A stretch of 64,000 bases of DNA from Tilletiopsis washingtonensis (lineage: Eukaryota > Basidiomycota > Exobasidiomycetes > Entylomatales): NCBI RefSeq assembly GCF_003144115.1, contig NW_020311999.1, positions 953,774-1,017,773 of the forward strand, given 5' to 3'. Numbering within the stretch: position 1 is the first letter of the stretch; every line of letters starts with the position of its first letter. Position numbers and translations under genes: made by a program. This document shows positions 23,121-34,758 of the stretch, in pieces. The notes beneath the pieces were generated by a model. The model saw nothing but the letters and a program-made list of their open reading frames with translations. It was not told where the DNA came from and did not search any database.

Positions 23121-23593
23121 CGCGGATAGCAGCGCGGTAGAGGAGCTGCTCGGAGCAGAGAAGGCGGTGAAGGTGAGGAGGCAAGGCAAGCAGAGTGCGG
23201 AATGCGGCTGGACAAGTCTAGTGGCCCGGCCGCGCTGCGCGTTGAATAAGAATTTCGCGGTGCGGCGCTGAATCGCGATTTCATCATTGACGCCTCCACT
23301 TCACCACGGCAGAGGCAGCCACCAGCACACAGCCTTCGCCCTGCGCGCCGCACGTCCGCCTCAGCCTGCAAAGTTGCGCTCATAATGTGGGCGAGCAGCA
23401 CATGATTCAGGAGCAGCAGTACGAGAGACCACAGAAGCGAGCGCAGGCTCTGCGCCGGACGAATATTGCGGCTGAGCGAGGCTGTGCTGCGCTGGCGGGA
23501 GTCCCGAGATCCGACCGCTGGGCGCCGGCCATGCTCCTCTCGCTGAGGCTGCACTGTCCTTGCCTCCTCTCTACACACACCCCCAGGCATGCC
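23121..23593. promoter_or_regulatory. Bidirectional promoter CSC1-like / GPI2
   Basis: 473 bp between divergent ATGs. A short AT-richer block (GAATAAGAATTTCGCGG and CGCGATTTCATCATTG, 23243-23289) stands out from the GC-rich background. Confidence 0.4.
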
Positions 23594-24417
23594 ATGACGC
23601 CGTCGTCGCGCGTGCTCTACCGCCGGCCTGACCACGCCGACAACCTCGTGCACTCCGACTTCCTCTCCTCGCTGCAGGTCACTCGTACGTCCCGCCTGCA
23701 CCCCGTGGGAGGCAGCCCATACTGACCGGCCTCACAGCGCCCTCGTCGCGTTCGCTGCCCTCGCTGCTCCGCGCCGCGCAGCCGCTGACACAGCGACTCT
23801 CGCTCCTGCTGCTCCTCCTCGCGCTGCACGCCCATCTCCTCGGTGGCGCGCTCGTTGCACCGCACCTGCTTCTCTTCTGTGCGCTGCTCCTCTCGCCGCT
23901 GCTGCTCGCGCTGCTTCTCAAGCCGCGCATCGAGCGCAACCGCATCGTCGTCGGCACCGGCGTCAAGCTCCTGCTCCTCGCCTCGCTCTCGCCGCTGCTG
24001 CACACGCTCGTGCCCATCTCGCTCGACACGCTCACGTTCCTGCTGCTGCTCCTCTTCACGCTGCACCTGGTGCCGCCGCTGCGCCTGACTGCGGGCACTG
24101 CTGGCGCCGTGCTGCTCTGCACCACGCACGCCAGTGCACGCGACGCATTCGCGCTGCTGCTCTGCGCTTTCACCCTCCTCTTCTTCCTGCCGCCGCTCCT
24201 GCCCGTCCGCAGCAGCACGACGGCAACGCTCGCCGGCCTCGCGACTGCCGCGCTTGCAGCACACAGCCGTGCCGCAGGAGGCGCAGCGACGCTCCTCCTC
24301 GCCGCAGCAGGCGTCGCGGCGCCCAGCCTCATGTGGGCCGCGCTTCGCCGGCCCGGCGGCAAGGTGCGCCTGAGCGGCGACTGGGACGTGGCGGTTCCAA
24401 GAGTCCGCGCGCGGTAA
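23594..24417 (+). CDS. GPI2: GPI-GlcNAc transferase subunit Gpi2 (PIG-C)
   Basis: Family role: membrane subunit of the ER complex that adds GlcNAc to phosphatidylinositol, first step of GPI-anchor synthesis. Exons 23594-23684 and 23738-24417; 256 aa. Seen: the family N-terminus RVLYRRPDHADNLVHSDFL (compare the usual VLYRRQ.YPDN....SFL), then six to eight Leu-rich membrane segments with ISLDTLTFLLLLLFTLHL and the short loop KPRIERNRIVVG. The donor GTACGT was preferred to the upstream CAG|GTCACT because it fits consensus and keeps the frame. Very Leu/Ala-rich, so the call rests mainly on the N-terminus and the SxDT motif. The phospholipase B gene in this window has a GPI-type tail. Confidence 0.75.
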
Positions 24418-24639
24418 CCGGGAGATGCAAAGCACATGGCTCCGTGCTCAGCACACGCTCTCGCAGCACCTCTTCGCCCCCGGGTCTCTCAATGCGCGCC
24501 TCGACACCAAAAAGCGCGCGTCGCCTTGGGCCAGGCAGGCCGAGCGTCGGCGCATCCTCAAGCAGGGCATCGTCGCCGCCCCTCACCGAGAGTGCCGGGC
24601 CTCATGTGACGGCGTCTCATTAGCCCTGCCCATCTCTCG

Positions 24640-27583
24640 CTACGCCTTCGCCTTCGTTGCGCGCCCAACTTCCCTCTTGACGAGGTCGGCCGCCCATTCG
24701 CGCAGCACGACCTGCAGGAGATGCTCGCGTCAGCGATCGCATCGAGTCGCCTCAATCGGGCACGATGCGACGACGCACCTTTTGCACCTTGCCACTGGCC
24801 GTCGCCGGCATCTCAGTGGACACGCCGTCGCGCCCCAGGAACCAGACCCAGTCGGGTGCGGACTGGTGCGAGAGGTGCTCCTTGACCTGTGCACGCATTG
24901 TCGTCAGTTACTGCGCAGTGCAAGAGCTCGAGCGCGCACTCACGTGGGCGCGCACGCTTGCCGGCGTCGGCTGTTCAGACTCGGAGGCGGATGAAGACTC
25001 GAGCTGGATGAACACGCCGACCGTCTCGCCCATGCGCTCGTCAGGCACAGCGACGACCGCCGATGTCGCGACGGCTGGCAACTCGTCGATGCAGCTGGCG
25101 TGTGGACTCGGCGTCAGCAATGCCCCCGAATGGGCGCAGGGAGCGATCATGAAACGCACTTCTCGATCATCGGCGGGAAGAGCTGGCCCAGAGGCATCGT
25201 CAGCGCGGAGAAGCGGGCCCGGAGATGCGAGAGACTCACATTCTCGCCACCGCGAATCACGAGGTCCTTGACGCGGCCGCGGATCTGCACGTAGCCTGGA
25301 GCCTCGAGAGTGAGCCACTCGCTCCCATGCGACAGAGGAAAGGAACGGACCTTCTTCATCCATGCTGGCCAAGTCTGCGTTGCGCAACGCGTCAGCAGCG
25401 CGCAAGCAGCAGACCCGGATCGACACCTACCGCCCGTCTTCATCCATCGGATGCCGTCCTGCTCGAGCACCGCCTCCTTGGTCTTCTCCGCATCGCGGAA
25501 GTAGCCCTGCATGACGAGGTACCCACCACTCCACAGCTCGCCCGTCTGGCCGACTGGCAGCGGCGTGCCCGAGTCGTCGGACGGAGAGACGATCTTGGCG
25601 TGTGCCCACGGATAGATGCGTCCGACGGTCGAGCAACGCCGCTCGATGGAAGCAGAGGTGTCTAGCGGAGTAGCGCGTCAGCATCCGCTGGGGTGTCTGA
25701 TGCGGGCGCGCACGACACGCACCGACGCCGAAGGAGACAGGACTCGTCTGAAGGTGGAGGCCCGTCAGTTGAGCGGAAGGCAAGCGCTCATCAGCACAGA
25801 TGTACCTCGGTCATGCCGTACACCACGGTGAGTTCTGCGACGGGTTCGTCAGTCCCCCGACAAGCAACTAGGCTCGCGCAGTCGAGCGATGGACTCACGC
25901 TCGGCGCCCATCTCGTCGATGCAGGCATGCATCAGCTCGATTGGAATCGTCGAGCCAGACATGAGGCCTGCGATCCGCCTCGTGTCAGATCCCTGGATGG
26001 TGCAGCATGCGCTGCCGACCGGACTGACCAGTCCGCAATCTGAACTCCCATTCCTCCTTCTCTTTCACGCCGAGCGTCTGCAGCGCTTTCCGATCGCCCT
26101 TCTTCTGCGCCGCGCGCACCTGGCGCAGCAGTGCGAGTTCGGCGACAAAGTGCGCCGGCACGCCGTTGATGGCGGTGGCCTGCTCTCGCGCCGCGGCACG
26201 CAGCGTACGCAGCGCATCGAAGCCTTCGGAGACGTAGAGGATCGAGGCGCCGCGCGACCACGCGGCGAGGTTGCCCAGCGTCAGGCCGCTGTGGAGAGAC
26301 GACTTCAGCGAAGTGACGAGCAGGAGAGACCTCGGCAGCGCACAAGCAGTGGAAGAGTGGCGGCACGTTGACGAGCATGTCGGTGGGCGAGAGGTTCAGC
26401 GTGGCGCCGATCGAGGCGGCGTTGTTGGTCAGGTTGTGCGAGGAGAGGGCGACTGCTTTTGGCGCCTGTGATATAGAGCGTGTCAGTGGCCATGAGCTGC
26501 TCGCTGAGCTGTCGGAGACTCACGCCCGTCGTGCCGCTGGTCAGCTGCAAGTTTACCACCTCGTCCATGTCCATCTGCAGGCCCGCCAGCGTCTCGCCCT
26601 CCGTTTCGCCGCGCCGCAGCACCTCCTTGTAATCGCTCGCCCAGCCGTTCAAGCGGCTCTTGGCCTCGTCGAAGCCCTTCGCTTCACGTGCCAGCAGGCT
26701 TGTCGCCTCCCAGCCGGCGGGGCGGCCCGAGATGTTGTCGACGAGGATGATGCGCTTGAGCAGCGGCAGTGCCTCGTCCTGCAGCTCCTGGCCCTCGCTC
26801 TGCGGCGGCGTTGCGAGGCTCGGCAGGATGGCTCGCAGATGCGCCGTGTAGTCACTGCCGCGCAGCGAAGGCACGATGAGGAGCGTGCTGGCGCCGACAT
26901 GCTTCAGCGCCCGGGCCAGCTCGCGCGGCGAGTAGGACGGGTTGAGCGTCACGAGCGGCGCACCGAGGTACGCCGTGCTGAGCTGCAGCGCCGCCATCGC
27001 CGAGGAGTTCCTAGCAGAAGAGCTCGTCAGCTCGGCATCGCGCTGGAGACTAGCAAGCGAACGCTCACATCATCAAGACAGCCACTCTCTCGCCCGGCTT
27101 GACGCCCATGCTCCGCAGCCCGCGGGCCACCTGTCGGATGTGCGCGTCCATCTCGGCGAACGTCCAGCGCAAGCACTCCTCCTCGCCCGCCTGCTTCTCG
27201 CGCGTGACGGCCGCATGCGCATCCGGCGGCTCGTGTGCGCTGATGAGTGCGGGCCGCGAGGCGTGCGCCGCGACGAGCTCGGCCCAGAAGGCGGCCAGAG
27301 ACAGCGAGGAGAGCGGCGGCGAGAGCGGGCCGGAGACGTACGAGACCAGCTCGTCCGAGCTGTTGCGGCGCGTCGGGTGCTCGGCCAGCGCGGGCTGCGA
27401 GCTGAGGCGTGGAATGCTGCTGTGGAAGAGGCGTGCCGAGGCTGAGCACGGCGAGGGGCCGCCAGCGTTGGTGCGGCGGCTGCTGCTGGGTAGCGCCCGC
27501 GATGTGGCTGTCGGCACTGCGCTCGCCAGCCGGCCGCGCAAAGGCGCCGCTGCCAGGGCTCGTGCGCGAACGAGACGCAGCAT
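24640..27583 (-). CDS. Acyl-CoA synthetase, ACSF2-like, mitochondrial
   Basis: Reaction by family: ATP-dependent activation of medium-chain fatty acids to acyl-CoA via acyl-AMP. 14 exons: 27583-27069, 27010-26524, 26465-26344, 26288-26029, 25967-25899, 25834-25806, 25747-25723, 25661-25431, 25374-25351, 25295-25240, 25182-25160, 25094-24944, 24886-24779, 24711-24640; 723 aa. Seen: Arg/Ala/Ser-rich N-terminus (MLRLVRARALAAAPLRGR) fitting mitochondrial import; AMP-binding motif LTSGTTGAPKAVALSSHN (TSGTTG at 329-334); VNVPPLFHCFGLTLGN; VVYGMTETSPVSF; GYLVMQGYFRDAEKT; DLASMDEEGYVQIRGRVKD; VIRGGENLFPPMIE; and the catalytic-lysine region TASGKVQKVVLREW. The last intron is needed: read-through would stop 7 codons on and lose the usual tail. 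Confidence 0.88.
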
Positions 27584-28156
27584 GCTTGAGGAAGCAGCGT
27601 GACGCAGAGGATGTTGAGGAGCTGACGGAGAGGGCGCGTTGAGCACGAGCAGCGCACCGAGCGGCTGCCCCGCAGTCCGGCTCGCGGCTCGCCCTCGCCC
27701 GCGCCGGAGGACACGCCTGTCGTGTGCAGCAAGGCTTCCCCGCACTACGCCAAGCGGCGCCTTGCCGCTTTCTCCGGGAGCTCCCTTCGCGCTTGCTCGT
27801 CCGAGCCAGCCTGCAGCCACGCGGGCCGCGCGTCACCTAACTGAGACGCGGTCTCAGCACCGGCAGCAGAGTGCGCCCATCGGAGCAGATTCCATTCGTC
27901 GCAGTCGCACGACGCTCTGTACGGGCCTCGCAAGCAGGCTGGCAGGCCGTTCGGCGGGAGGAGGGGCTGGAGCGGGGCAACCACTCGCGGCACACGGCCG
28001 GCGGTCCGTGCCTGGCCCACGTCCACGCGGAATGTTCCAGCGCCCGGCGCACGGCCGGCCAGCCCACGCAAGCTCCCGCTCCCTGTCCGGGCTGCGTCTC
28101 TCACCTCTCACCGCCCGCACCCGTCTTGCCGCCGCTCTGCTCTCTCTCGCGGCACG
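27584..28156. promoter_or_regulatory. Bidirectional promoter ACSF2-like / ATG3
   Basis: 573 bp between divergent ATGs. GC-rich; pyrimidine-rich leader just before ATG3 (28085-28150). No gene seen. Confidence 0.4.
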
Positions 28157-29693
28157 ATGAACACGCTTCAGGTGCGCCAGTACTGTCTCCTCTCGCAAGC
28201 AGCCTCAGTCGCAGCTGACAACGCCTGGCCGCTGCGCACCAGACACACTTCTGGGCCGTGCGCGACTATCTGGCGCCCGTGCTGCGCGAGAGCAAGTTCA
28301 AGGAGCACGGCCGCATCACGCCCGGTGAGCACGCAGCTAGTGTGCAAGACTGAGCAGGCGGCGTAGACAGGAGGAGTGGACGAAAGCAGCAGTGCAAGGC
28401 GCGGCGGCACAGCCGGGCGATGGCGCAGCGGGGCGATGAAAGGGCCGTTTCCCGGTGCGCTGATGGCAGAGTGGCAGTCTCCCGGACCGTCGTCGCCCAG
28501 CGTCCACACCGCTCTGCGCGCACTGGCTCATCACTCATTCTGCAGACGAGTTCGTCGCAGCAGGCGACTTCCTCGCCTACAAGTTCCCGACGTGGACGTG
28601 GTGCGCCGCCACGTCGCCGCTGCACTCCGCCGCCTCTTCGGCCGCCTCCTCCTCCGCGACACCAGATGCTCGCTACACGCGCGACTTCCTGCCGCCGACA
28701 AAGCAGTACCTCATCTCGCGCGGCGTGCCGTGCGTGCGCCGTGCCGCCGCCGTCGCCGGTATGGCTGGTGGCGCACGCGAGGAGGACGTCGAGGTGGGGC
28801 CGGGTGATGAGGGCTGGCTGAACACAGATGCAGACGGTGAGTTGCTGCTTTGCCCGCGCGCAAGGGGCAAGCAGGCTGACGCAACGCGGCAGAGGGAGCA
28901 GCAGAGAAGGAGGAGATGCTCGACATTCCCGACGACGCACTCACGGCCGAAGACGAGGCCCTGGCGACGCGCATCGCGGACCTGCAACTACCGTCCGGCA
29001 GCAGTGGGTCAGGCCATGCGCCACAAGCCAGCGCGCTGCCCGAGATGGACGACATTCCGGACATGGACGACGAGGACGATGAGCTTGGCGGCCTGAGCGG
29101 CGGCGTCGACGAGGCCGAGGACGCCGCCACGGCGTCTGCGCCGGCCGCCGCCGGCCGCGGCAGCAAGCTGCTGGCCGTGCGCACGTACGACTGCCTGATC
29201 ACGTACGACAAGTACTACCAGGTGCCGCGCATGTGGCTCGTCGGCTACTCGGAGAGCGGCAGCCTGCTCTCGGCGCAGCAGATCTTCGAGGACATCTCGC
29301 CGGACTACGCGCAGAAGACGGTCACCGTCGAGCCGTTTCCGCACGCGCCGCTGCACACGGCCAGCGTGCATCCGTGCAAGCACGCGAGCGTGATGCGCAA
29401 GGTCATCGAGCGCATGGACGGCAAGGTGCAGGAGATGGGCCGCAGCGAGCGCAAAAAGTGGAAGCTGTCGGGCGTGCGGAGAAAGGAGGAGGTGTCGGAG
29501 AAGAAGGACGACGAAGAGGTGCCGGAGGGCCTGCGCGTCGACCAGTACCTGCTTGTTTTCCTCAAGGTGAGTGCCGGATCCTGGGCCTTGCTCGCTGCAG
29601 GCCAGTACCCGATGCAGCGCTCATGCTCCTGTCTCGCAGTTCATGGCGTCCATAGTGCCTGCCATCGAGATCGACGCCACACAGGCTGTGTGA
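28157..29693 (+). CDS. ATG3: Autophagy E2-like enzyme Atg3
   Basis: Reaction by family: takes Atg8 from Atg7 as a thioester and transfers it to phosphatidylethanolamine on the phagophore. Exons 28157-28171, 28243-28324, 28546-28836, 28893-29566, 29640-29693; 371 aa. Seen: N-terminal amphipathic region [23 protein letters not shown] split over exons 1-2, [17 protein letters not shown], the acidic flexible region with [32 protein letters not shown], and the catalytic block [12 protein letters not shown] with Cys291. The end [15 protein letters not shown] is standard. The first coding exon is only 15 bases. Intron 2 is 221 nt, about four times the local norm. Confidence 0.95.
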
Positions 29694-30070
29694 TGCTGCT
29701 GCGCAGCTGGCCTCTCTTCTCCTCCTCCTTCTCGCTCTCGATTCTCCCTCCTCATTGCCCTGCCAAACCTAGACACGCCCGCCTCAACCCGACACGCCAT
29801 TTCACATCCTCACACGCCCGTCTCACGCCCACCCACACGTCCGAACCCCTTGCCGTGCCGAGAGGCGCCTGGGCACGATAATGAAGCCATTCCTGCCACA
29901 TCGTGGCGTGCAAGCGCCTGTCACCGCGGGTGGGCGCCAAGAGAACGTCTCTGCATTAGGTGCGTCGATGCGGCATGTCTACACTGCGAGAGATACGAGC
30001 AAGTAGTGCATATAAATGGATGAAGGCCGAACGGGAAGGAGGAGCGAGGGCGCGTTCGGCAGGCCGCTGC
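29694..30070. other. Convergent intergenic region ATG3 / phospholipase B
   Basis: 377 bp between stops. TATATAAATGG-like AT patch (GCATATAAATGGA, 30008-30020) lies about 50 bp past the phospholipase stop and may mark its 3' end. No gene seen. Confidence 0.4.
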
Positions 30071-32327
30071 CTAAAGAAGCAGTGCGGCGCCCACGAGTGC
30101 CAGGAGCACGAGGCTGAGCGGCTGCACCATGTGCAGGCCAGCCGCGGCGTCAGTGCGGCTCGAGCTGGCGCCGGGCTGCTGGCTGTTGCTGCCGTCGCCG
30201 CCCGTGCTGGGCGGTGCCTGGCGCTCCTCGCCGGCGCTGCTGACGAACTGCGGCGTGCCAACGGCCGGCGAGTAGGCACCCGTGGTGCTGATCGTGTCGT
30301 TCGTCACGCCGTCGTAGCAGTACTGCTGGAAGCACGTCTGGCACGCCGAGGGCACGGCCGTGTTGCTGCGCAGGAAGCCGCGCTGCAGCGTCGCGCACTT
30401 GAGGCACGTCGCCCACGAGACGTTGCCAAGGGCCTGGCCGCCCTGCGTCGCGACTTCGACCGAGTTGTCGAGCAGCACCTGCGCCTCGGCCGAGGTGTAG
30501 CTGAGCTTGTACGTGCTCGTGTTGGCCAGGCCGCTCCACGGGTAAGAGGCGACGTAGACGATGAGCGGCGCGACGGTGCCGTTCTGGCTGCGGCCGGCGT
30601 TCGTGACGTTCGTGTTGGGATCGCAGCCAAAGAACGTCGGACGCGTGTTGAGGCCGCGCGAGACGAACGTGGACGGCGAGGGGATCACCGGGAAGGCGAC
30701 GTCGGAGAACTGCGGCGAGTTCTGCACGCGCAACGACGTCTCGTGGAGCGATGTGCCGTTGGGCCAGTTGGTCGTGTCGGCCGAGGCATCGAAGGCGAAG
30801 ATGACGTCGAGGTCGCGCGCGGGCTGCAGGAGCGGCCACAGCGGCACGTTCTGTCCGTCGAGGCCGCCGTCGACGAGCGTAACGTTGGTCTGGCTAGCGA
30901 TCTCGCGCGTGCCGTAGTTGCGGAACGGGTTCGGCGTGACGCTCACGTCGTTCTGGTCCGAGCTTACCGCGCCGGCGATGGCGGTGATGACGTCGGTGAT
31001 GATGCTCTCGCCGCTGTCGCTCGTGATGAGCATGGCGTAGAGCGCGTTGAAGAGCGTCGACGACGTGCCGACGACCCAGCCGAAGTTCTCGTATCCAACA
31101 TAGCAGTCGCCGCCGCGCTCCTGCGACGTGCCGTTGCTGAGGTTGGTGCCGAGGATGTCAATCGGCAGCATCGCCTCGATCTCGGGATCCCAGCTGCCAA
31201 ATTCGTACGGCGTGAACTCGAAGATGGAGCCGTTGCGGTAGATGAGCAGCTGGCCGGGCTCGCGCTCGTCGGCAATGGCGATCGGGAACGGCATCGAGGC
31301 CGCCTGGAAAGTGGACGTGTTGCGGATGTCCGAGAACGTCGTGCCCTGGCCCTCATTGGGGTAGCTGTCGTTGACGAGATGGTAGGAGAGGGCGCGGCCC
31401 CAGTAGTCGGTGATGCCCGTGGGCCAGCCCGAGGTGCGCTTGCGCGCGACGTCGGTGACGATGTCTGGTCGCCGGAGTCAGCGCACGCTCAAGCTCAGGC
31501 AGCTCGTCTGTCTCACCAGTGTAGTACGCAAGCTTGCCGTCCTCGGGCACAACAAGGTCCCGCTCGAGGTCCCACACCTGATCCTTGAGCGTCTGTGCCG
31601 TGTTCCAGTCGCTGAGCGCCAGCGAGCCGACGGCCCACGAGCCGCCGCTAAGGCCGGCGACATGGCTGGCCAGCTGCAGCAGACCGCCCGTGCCGCGCGC
31701 CTCGGCAGTGCCGTTGCGCAAGTCGAAGCCGGAGAGCATGCCCGCGCCGACGATCTGCAATGGACGTCAGCATGCGCTCCAGGCGCGCACAGTCACTGTG
31801 CTCACCATGGCACGGTAGCCTCCTCCACTCAGCGCGAGGCCCACGCGAGGCAGGCGGTTCAGGTCGCTCGTGTAGTTCTGCACGCCGCCGGCAATGTCGA
31901 GCGAGTTGTTGGCCGAGAGCCAGCTCTGCCAGGCGCTCTGGCTCTGGGCGCGGTGGCGCTGCACATATGCTGCTTCGCCGGAGCCCAGTGCCTGGCTGGA
32001 GGCGTTGCGCACGAAGCCCACGCCGCCGCCGGGCTGGTTGGCGCCGGCGGCCGTCGGGCACGAGACGCGGTCGGGGTCGTAGGAGCCCGACGGGTTGGCG
32101 CGAGCGAGCAGAGCGGCGCCGACGTCCTGCACCTCGCGCTGCGACAGCGGCGCTCCGGCCAGCTCGGCCTCGCGCGCCACGAGCAGCGTGTTGGCGAGCG
32201 CGGCGCGGGCGCTCGGCGGCAGCGAGTCGAGCTCGGCGCGCTCCTGCGGCGAGAGGGCGAGCAGCGAGGGCCGCGCCAGTACGCTGAGCGCGCTGCTGAG
32301 CAGCAGCAGGGCGGCGGAGAGACGCAT
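30071..32327 (-). CDS. PLB1: Phospholipase B / lysophospholipase, GPI-anchored
   Basis: Reaction by family: removes acyl chains from phospholipids and lysophospholipids at the cell surface. Exons 32327-31806, 31754-31517, 31464-30071; 717 aa. Seen: signal peptide MRLSAALLLLSSALSVLA; SGGGYRAM at 167-174, the oxyanion-hole motif; GLSGGSW with the nucleophile Ser210; the catalytic Asp in LVDGGLDGQN; DIVTDVARKRTSGWPTGITD; several NxS/T sites; conserved Cys motifs ATCLKCATLQRGF and CQTCFQQYCYDG. The C-terminus has a Ser/Gly-rich stretch, a small-residue site and the hydrophobic end PLSLVLLALVGAALLL, as in a GPI signal. Intron 1 falls right after the GGGYRAM motif. Confidence 0.92.
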
Positions 32328-33285
32328 GGTGAGGGATGGTGAGGGTGCGGAAGGAGGGCAAAGCACGGCCGCACTGGTGTCTAAGTACTCCTCAGCGGCC
32401 CGCAGCGTCAGCGCGCCGCCGTCAGCGGTCGGTGCGGCACAGCCGCGCTTGGCGGCACTTTGTGCCCTGCGTCACCACGCTCGTCCCTGGTGCCTCATTG
32501 CCGCGGCGGCTCCGTCCCTCCGATGAGCCGCCGGCAGCGCCCTCACAGCCACACGACGTTCGGCTTGCTCCTGCCTGCTGCTACTTTTCGCGAGGCAGCG
32601 CCCCAGCGGCAGCGGGAAGATGCGCCGGCGCCCGGATCTCGCAGCCGATGCGGCCGTTCCGCCGTGCCGTGCCGCCGCAGCAAGTGGAGGGCGCCAAGGC
32701 TGTGCCGCATCTCAGGCCTCATGCAGCGCCGCATCACGCGCCTCGCGCAGATCGGGGCCGCTGCCCGGACGTGTTCCCACGCCGAAAGGTGCTGCAAAGC
32801 CGCCCAGTCGTCGAGACCATGCGACGTCAGGAAGAAAGCTGCTCGACGGCGGGCTCGCTCATGCGCTGTGGCGATTCGCGGCGCAACCTCGCCGGCAGCG
32901 TGCAGCGAGCGCGAAGACGCATTGCGTGCGCGCATGGGCGGTGTAGTCGCCTCGGCGAGTCAGGCCTCTGTTGCCTATTCTGGCGGCGCCACTCGAGCGC
33001 GAGTGCAGGAACTTGCAGGTGGGACCTCATACTTCGTGCTGGAGCGGAGGTGCGAAGCAAGCTTGACTTCAGAGCCGCAGATGTGGGTGAGTCCTGAGCA
33101 GCTCGTCGGGTGGCTGTGAGGGCGCGCCTTGAGTAGAGTGCGGCGCGCGTCGCGTGAGCTTCATCACGAAGAAAGCGCCGCGGCAGCGCGCGCCGCGCGC
33201 GCTGCAAGCTCCGTCCAACACCTCCTCCATCACCCATCTCTCCGTGTTCCTTCGCTCTGACCCGCACCGCGAACACGCCACAGCC
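32328..33285. other. Divergent intergenic region phospholipase B / HIRIP3-like
   Basis: 958 bp with both promoters. Overlapping open frames on both strands without splice sites or motifs; treated as non-coding. Confidence 0.4.
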
Positions 33286-34592
33286 ATGCCGGCTACACGC
33301 ACTCAGCTGCGCACGCACATCAAGCGCATCGTCCACGCCGCGCCCGACCTCTCGTGCGTCGCCTTGCGCCTCGCGCGCGCCTGCGCTCACTGACGCCTGG
33401 CGCGCATGCAGACAGCTGACGCGGCGCATCGTCAAGGATGCGCTCGTCGAGGAGTGCGGCGTGGATGCAGGGGAGATGGAGAAGGAGCCCTGCCGAGGCT
33501 GGATCAAGGAGCTGATCGGCGAGGCCGTGAGCGAGGTGAGCAACCTGCGTGGCCGGTCTGAGCAGGGACTGATGCAGCGCACCAGGTGGAGCAGACGAGG
33601 GCTGCAGTCAAGGAGGAGCCGGCGAAGGGTGATGAGGCGAGGAGCGTGAGTGTCCGCAGCGCTGCTTTGCACGCTGTCCGTCGAGCTGACGGGCGTGTGA
33701 CAGGACGACGCCGACGGCATATCGTCCATGGACGACTCGGACTCCGCCGCGCCTCCTGCGAAGAAGCGCAGCAAGGCTGGCGCGAAAGCATCAGCGTCCA
33801 AGAAGCCGCGTGCGTCGAGCTCGACGCTGCCGCCCGAGTCGGACATGTCGTCGCTCGACGATTCGGATGGAGGCGCGCCGCGCAAGCGCGCAAAGGGCGA
33901 GAAGAAGGAGAAGGGCAAGGCGAAGGCAAAGGGCGCGAAGCATGAGAGCGAGCTGAAGCGACTGCAGTCCTACGTCAATGCCTGCGGTGCGTTCTCATCG
34001 CCGCCGTCTCCTTTTCGGCAGACGCTGATGCAGGCATGTCGGTCTCAGGCTCGCGGCGTCAGTGGAAGCGTCTCTATGCCGCAGAGGGCATCGCCGAGGA
34101 CGATGAGAAGGCTCAATGCGCCCTTGTGCGCCGCGTGCTGGACGACCTAGGCATGGTGCGTTGCCGGTCTGGCTTGATTGAGAAGCATATACTTACACTG
34201 GCTTGCTTCCGGCAGCCTTCGCGCTGCTCCATGAAAGAAGCCAAGCGAATCCGGGAGGAGGTGAGCCCGCGGAGCCGCACGCAGCATCGCATCACGACTG
34301 ACCTCGCCTCATCCTGCAGCGCGAGTTCAAGATGGAGGTGGAGGAGATTCAGGACTCGACGCTGTTGGCGCAGGGCAACGCGCGCAGCTCACGCTCCAAG
34401 ACTTCGACGCGCAAGAAGGAAGAGCGCGAGCACGACGACAGCGAGAGCGACGAGGGCGTGAGCCGGCCCAAGAAGGTGCGTCCTCGCCCGCAGTTGCGTT
34501 CGCTGGACTGCGCTGACGCACAGCATGGCCAACAGAAACGCGCAGTGGTCGATGACCTGGCCGCGTTCGCAGCGGAGCTCAACTCGGAATGA
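33286..34592 (+). CDS. HIRIP3-like histone chaperone
   Basis: Family role: HIRIP3-type proteins bind histones H2A-H2B through a CHZ motif and link to chromatin assembly. Exons 33286-33353, 33412-33535, 33586-33645, 33704-33986, 34049-34155, 34216-34260, 34320-34475, 34536-34592; 299 aa. Seen: an N-terminal helical domain (THIKRIVHAAPDLS, RRIVKDALVEECG, GWIKELIGEAVSEV) like a DEK-C fold; acidic and Lys-rich spacer; then the signature ELKRLQSYVNACG, RRQWKRLYAAEG, ALVRRVLDDLGM and CSMKEAKRIREEREF; and a basic-acidic tail ending DDLAAFAAELNSE. For the last intron the inner AACAG acceptor was used, because CACAG lies too close to the CTGAC branch site; both keep frame. Confidence 0.75.
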
Positions 34593-34758
34593 TGCGCCTG
34601 CAGCAGCTATCGTCTGTGACTCGACAGCATCACCAACCACACGTCACCGCACTTGTCCTCGCCCGTACGTCACGCAGCGCTCCTCACTCTTCACCAGCAT
34701 GTCACTCTTCGTTGGGTATCCTGCCTCGTTTCAATCGGGCATGCGTCATTCATTTCGT

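Noticed and set aside
23121-23189. Longer CSC1-like N-terminus starting at 23189
   Set aside because: The codon there is TTG, not ATG; the first ATG in frame is 23120.
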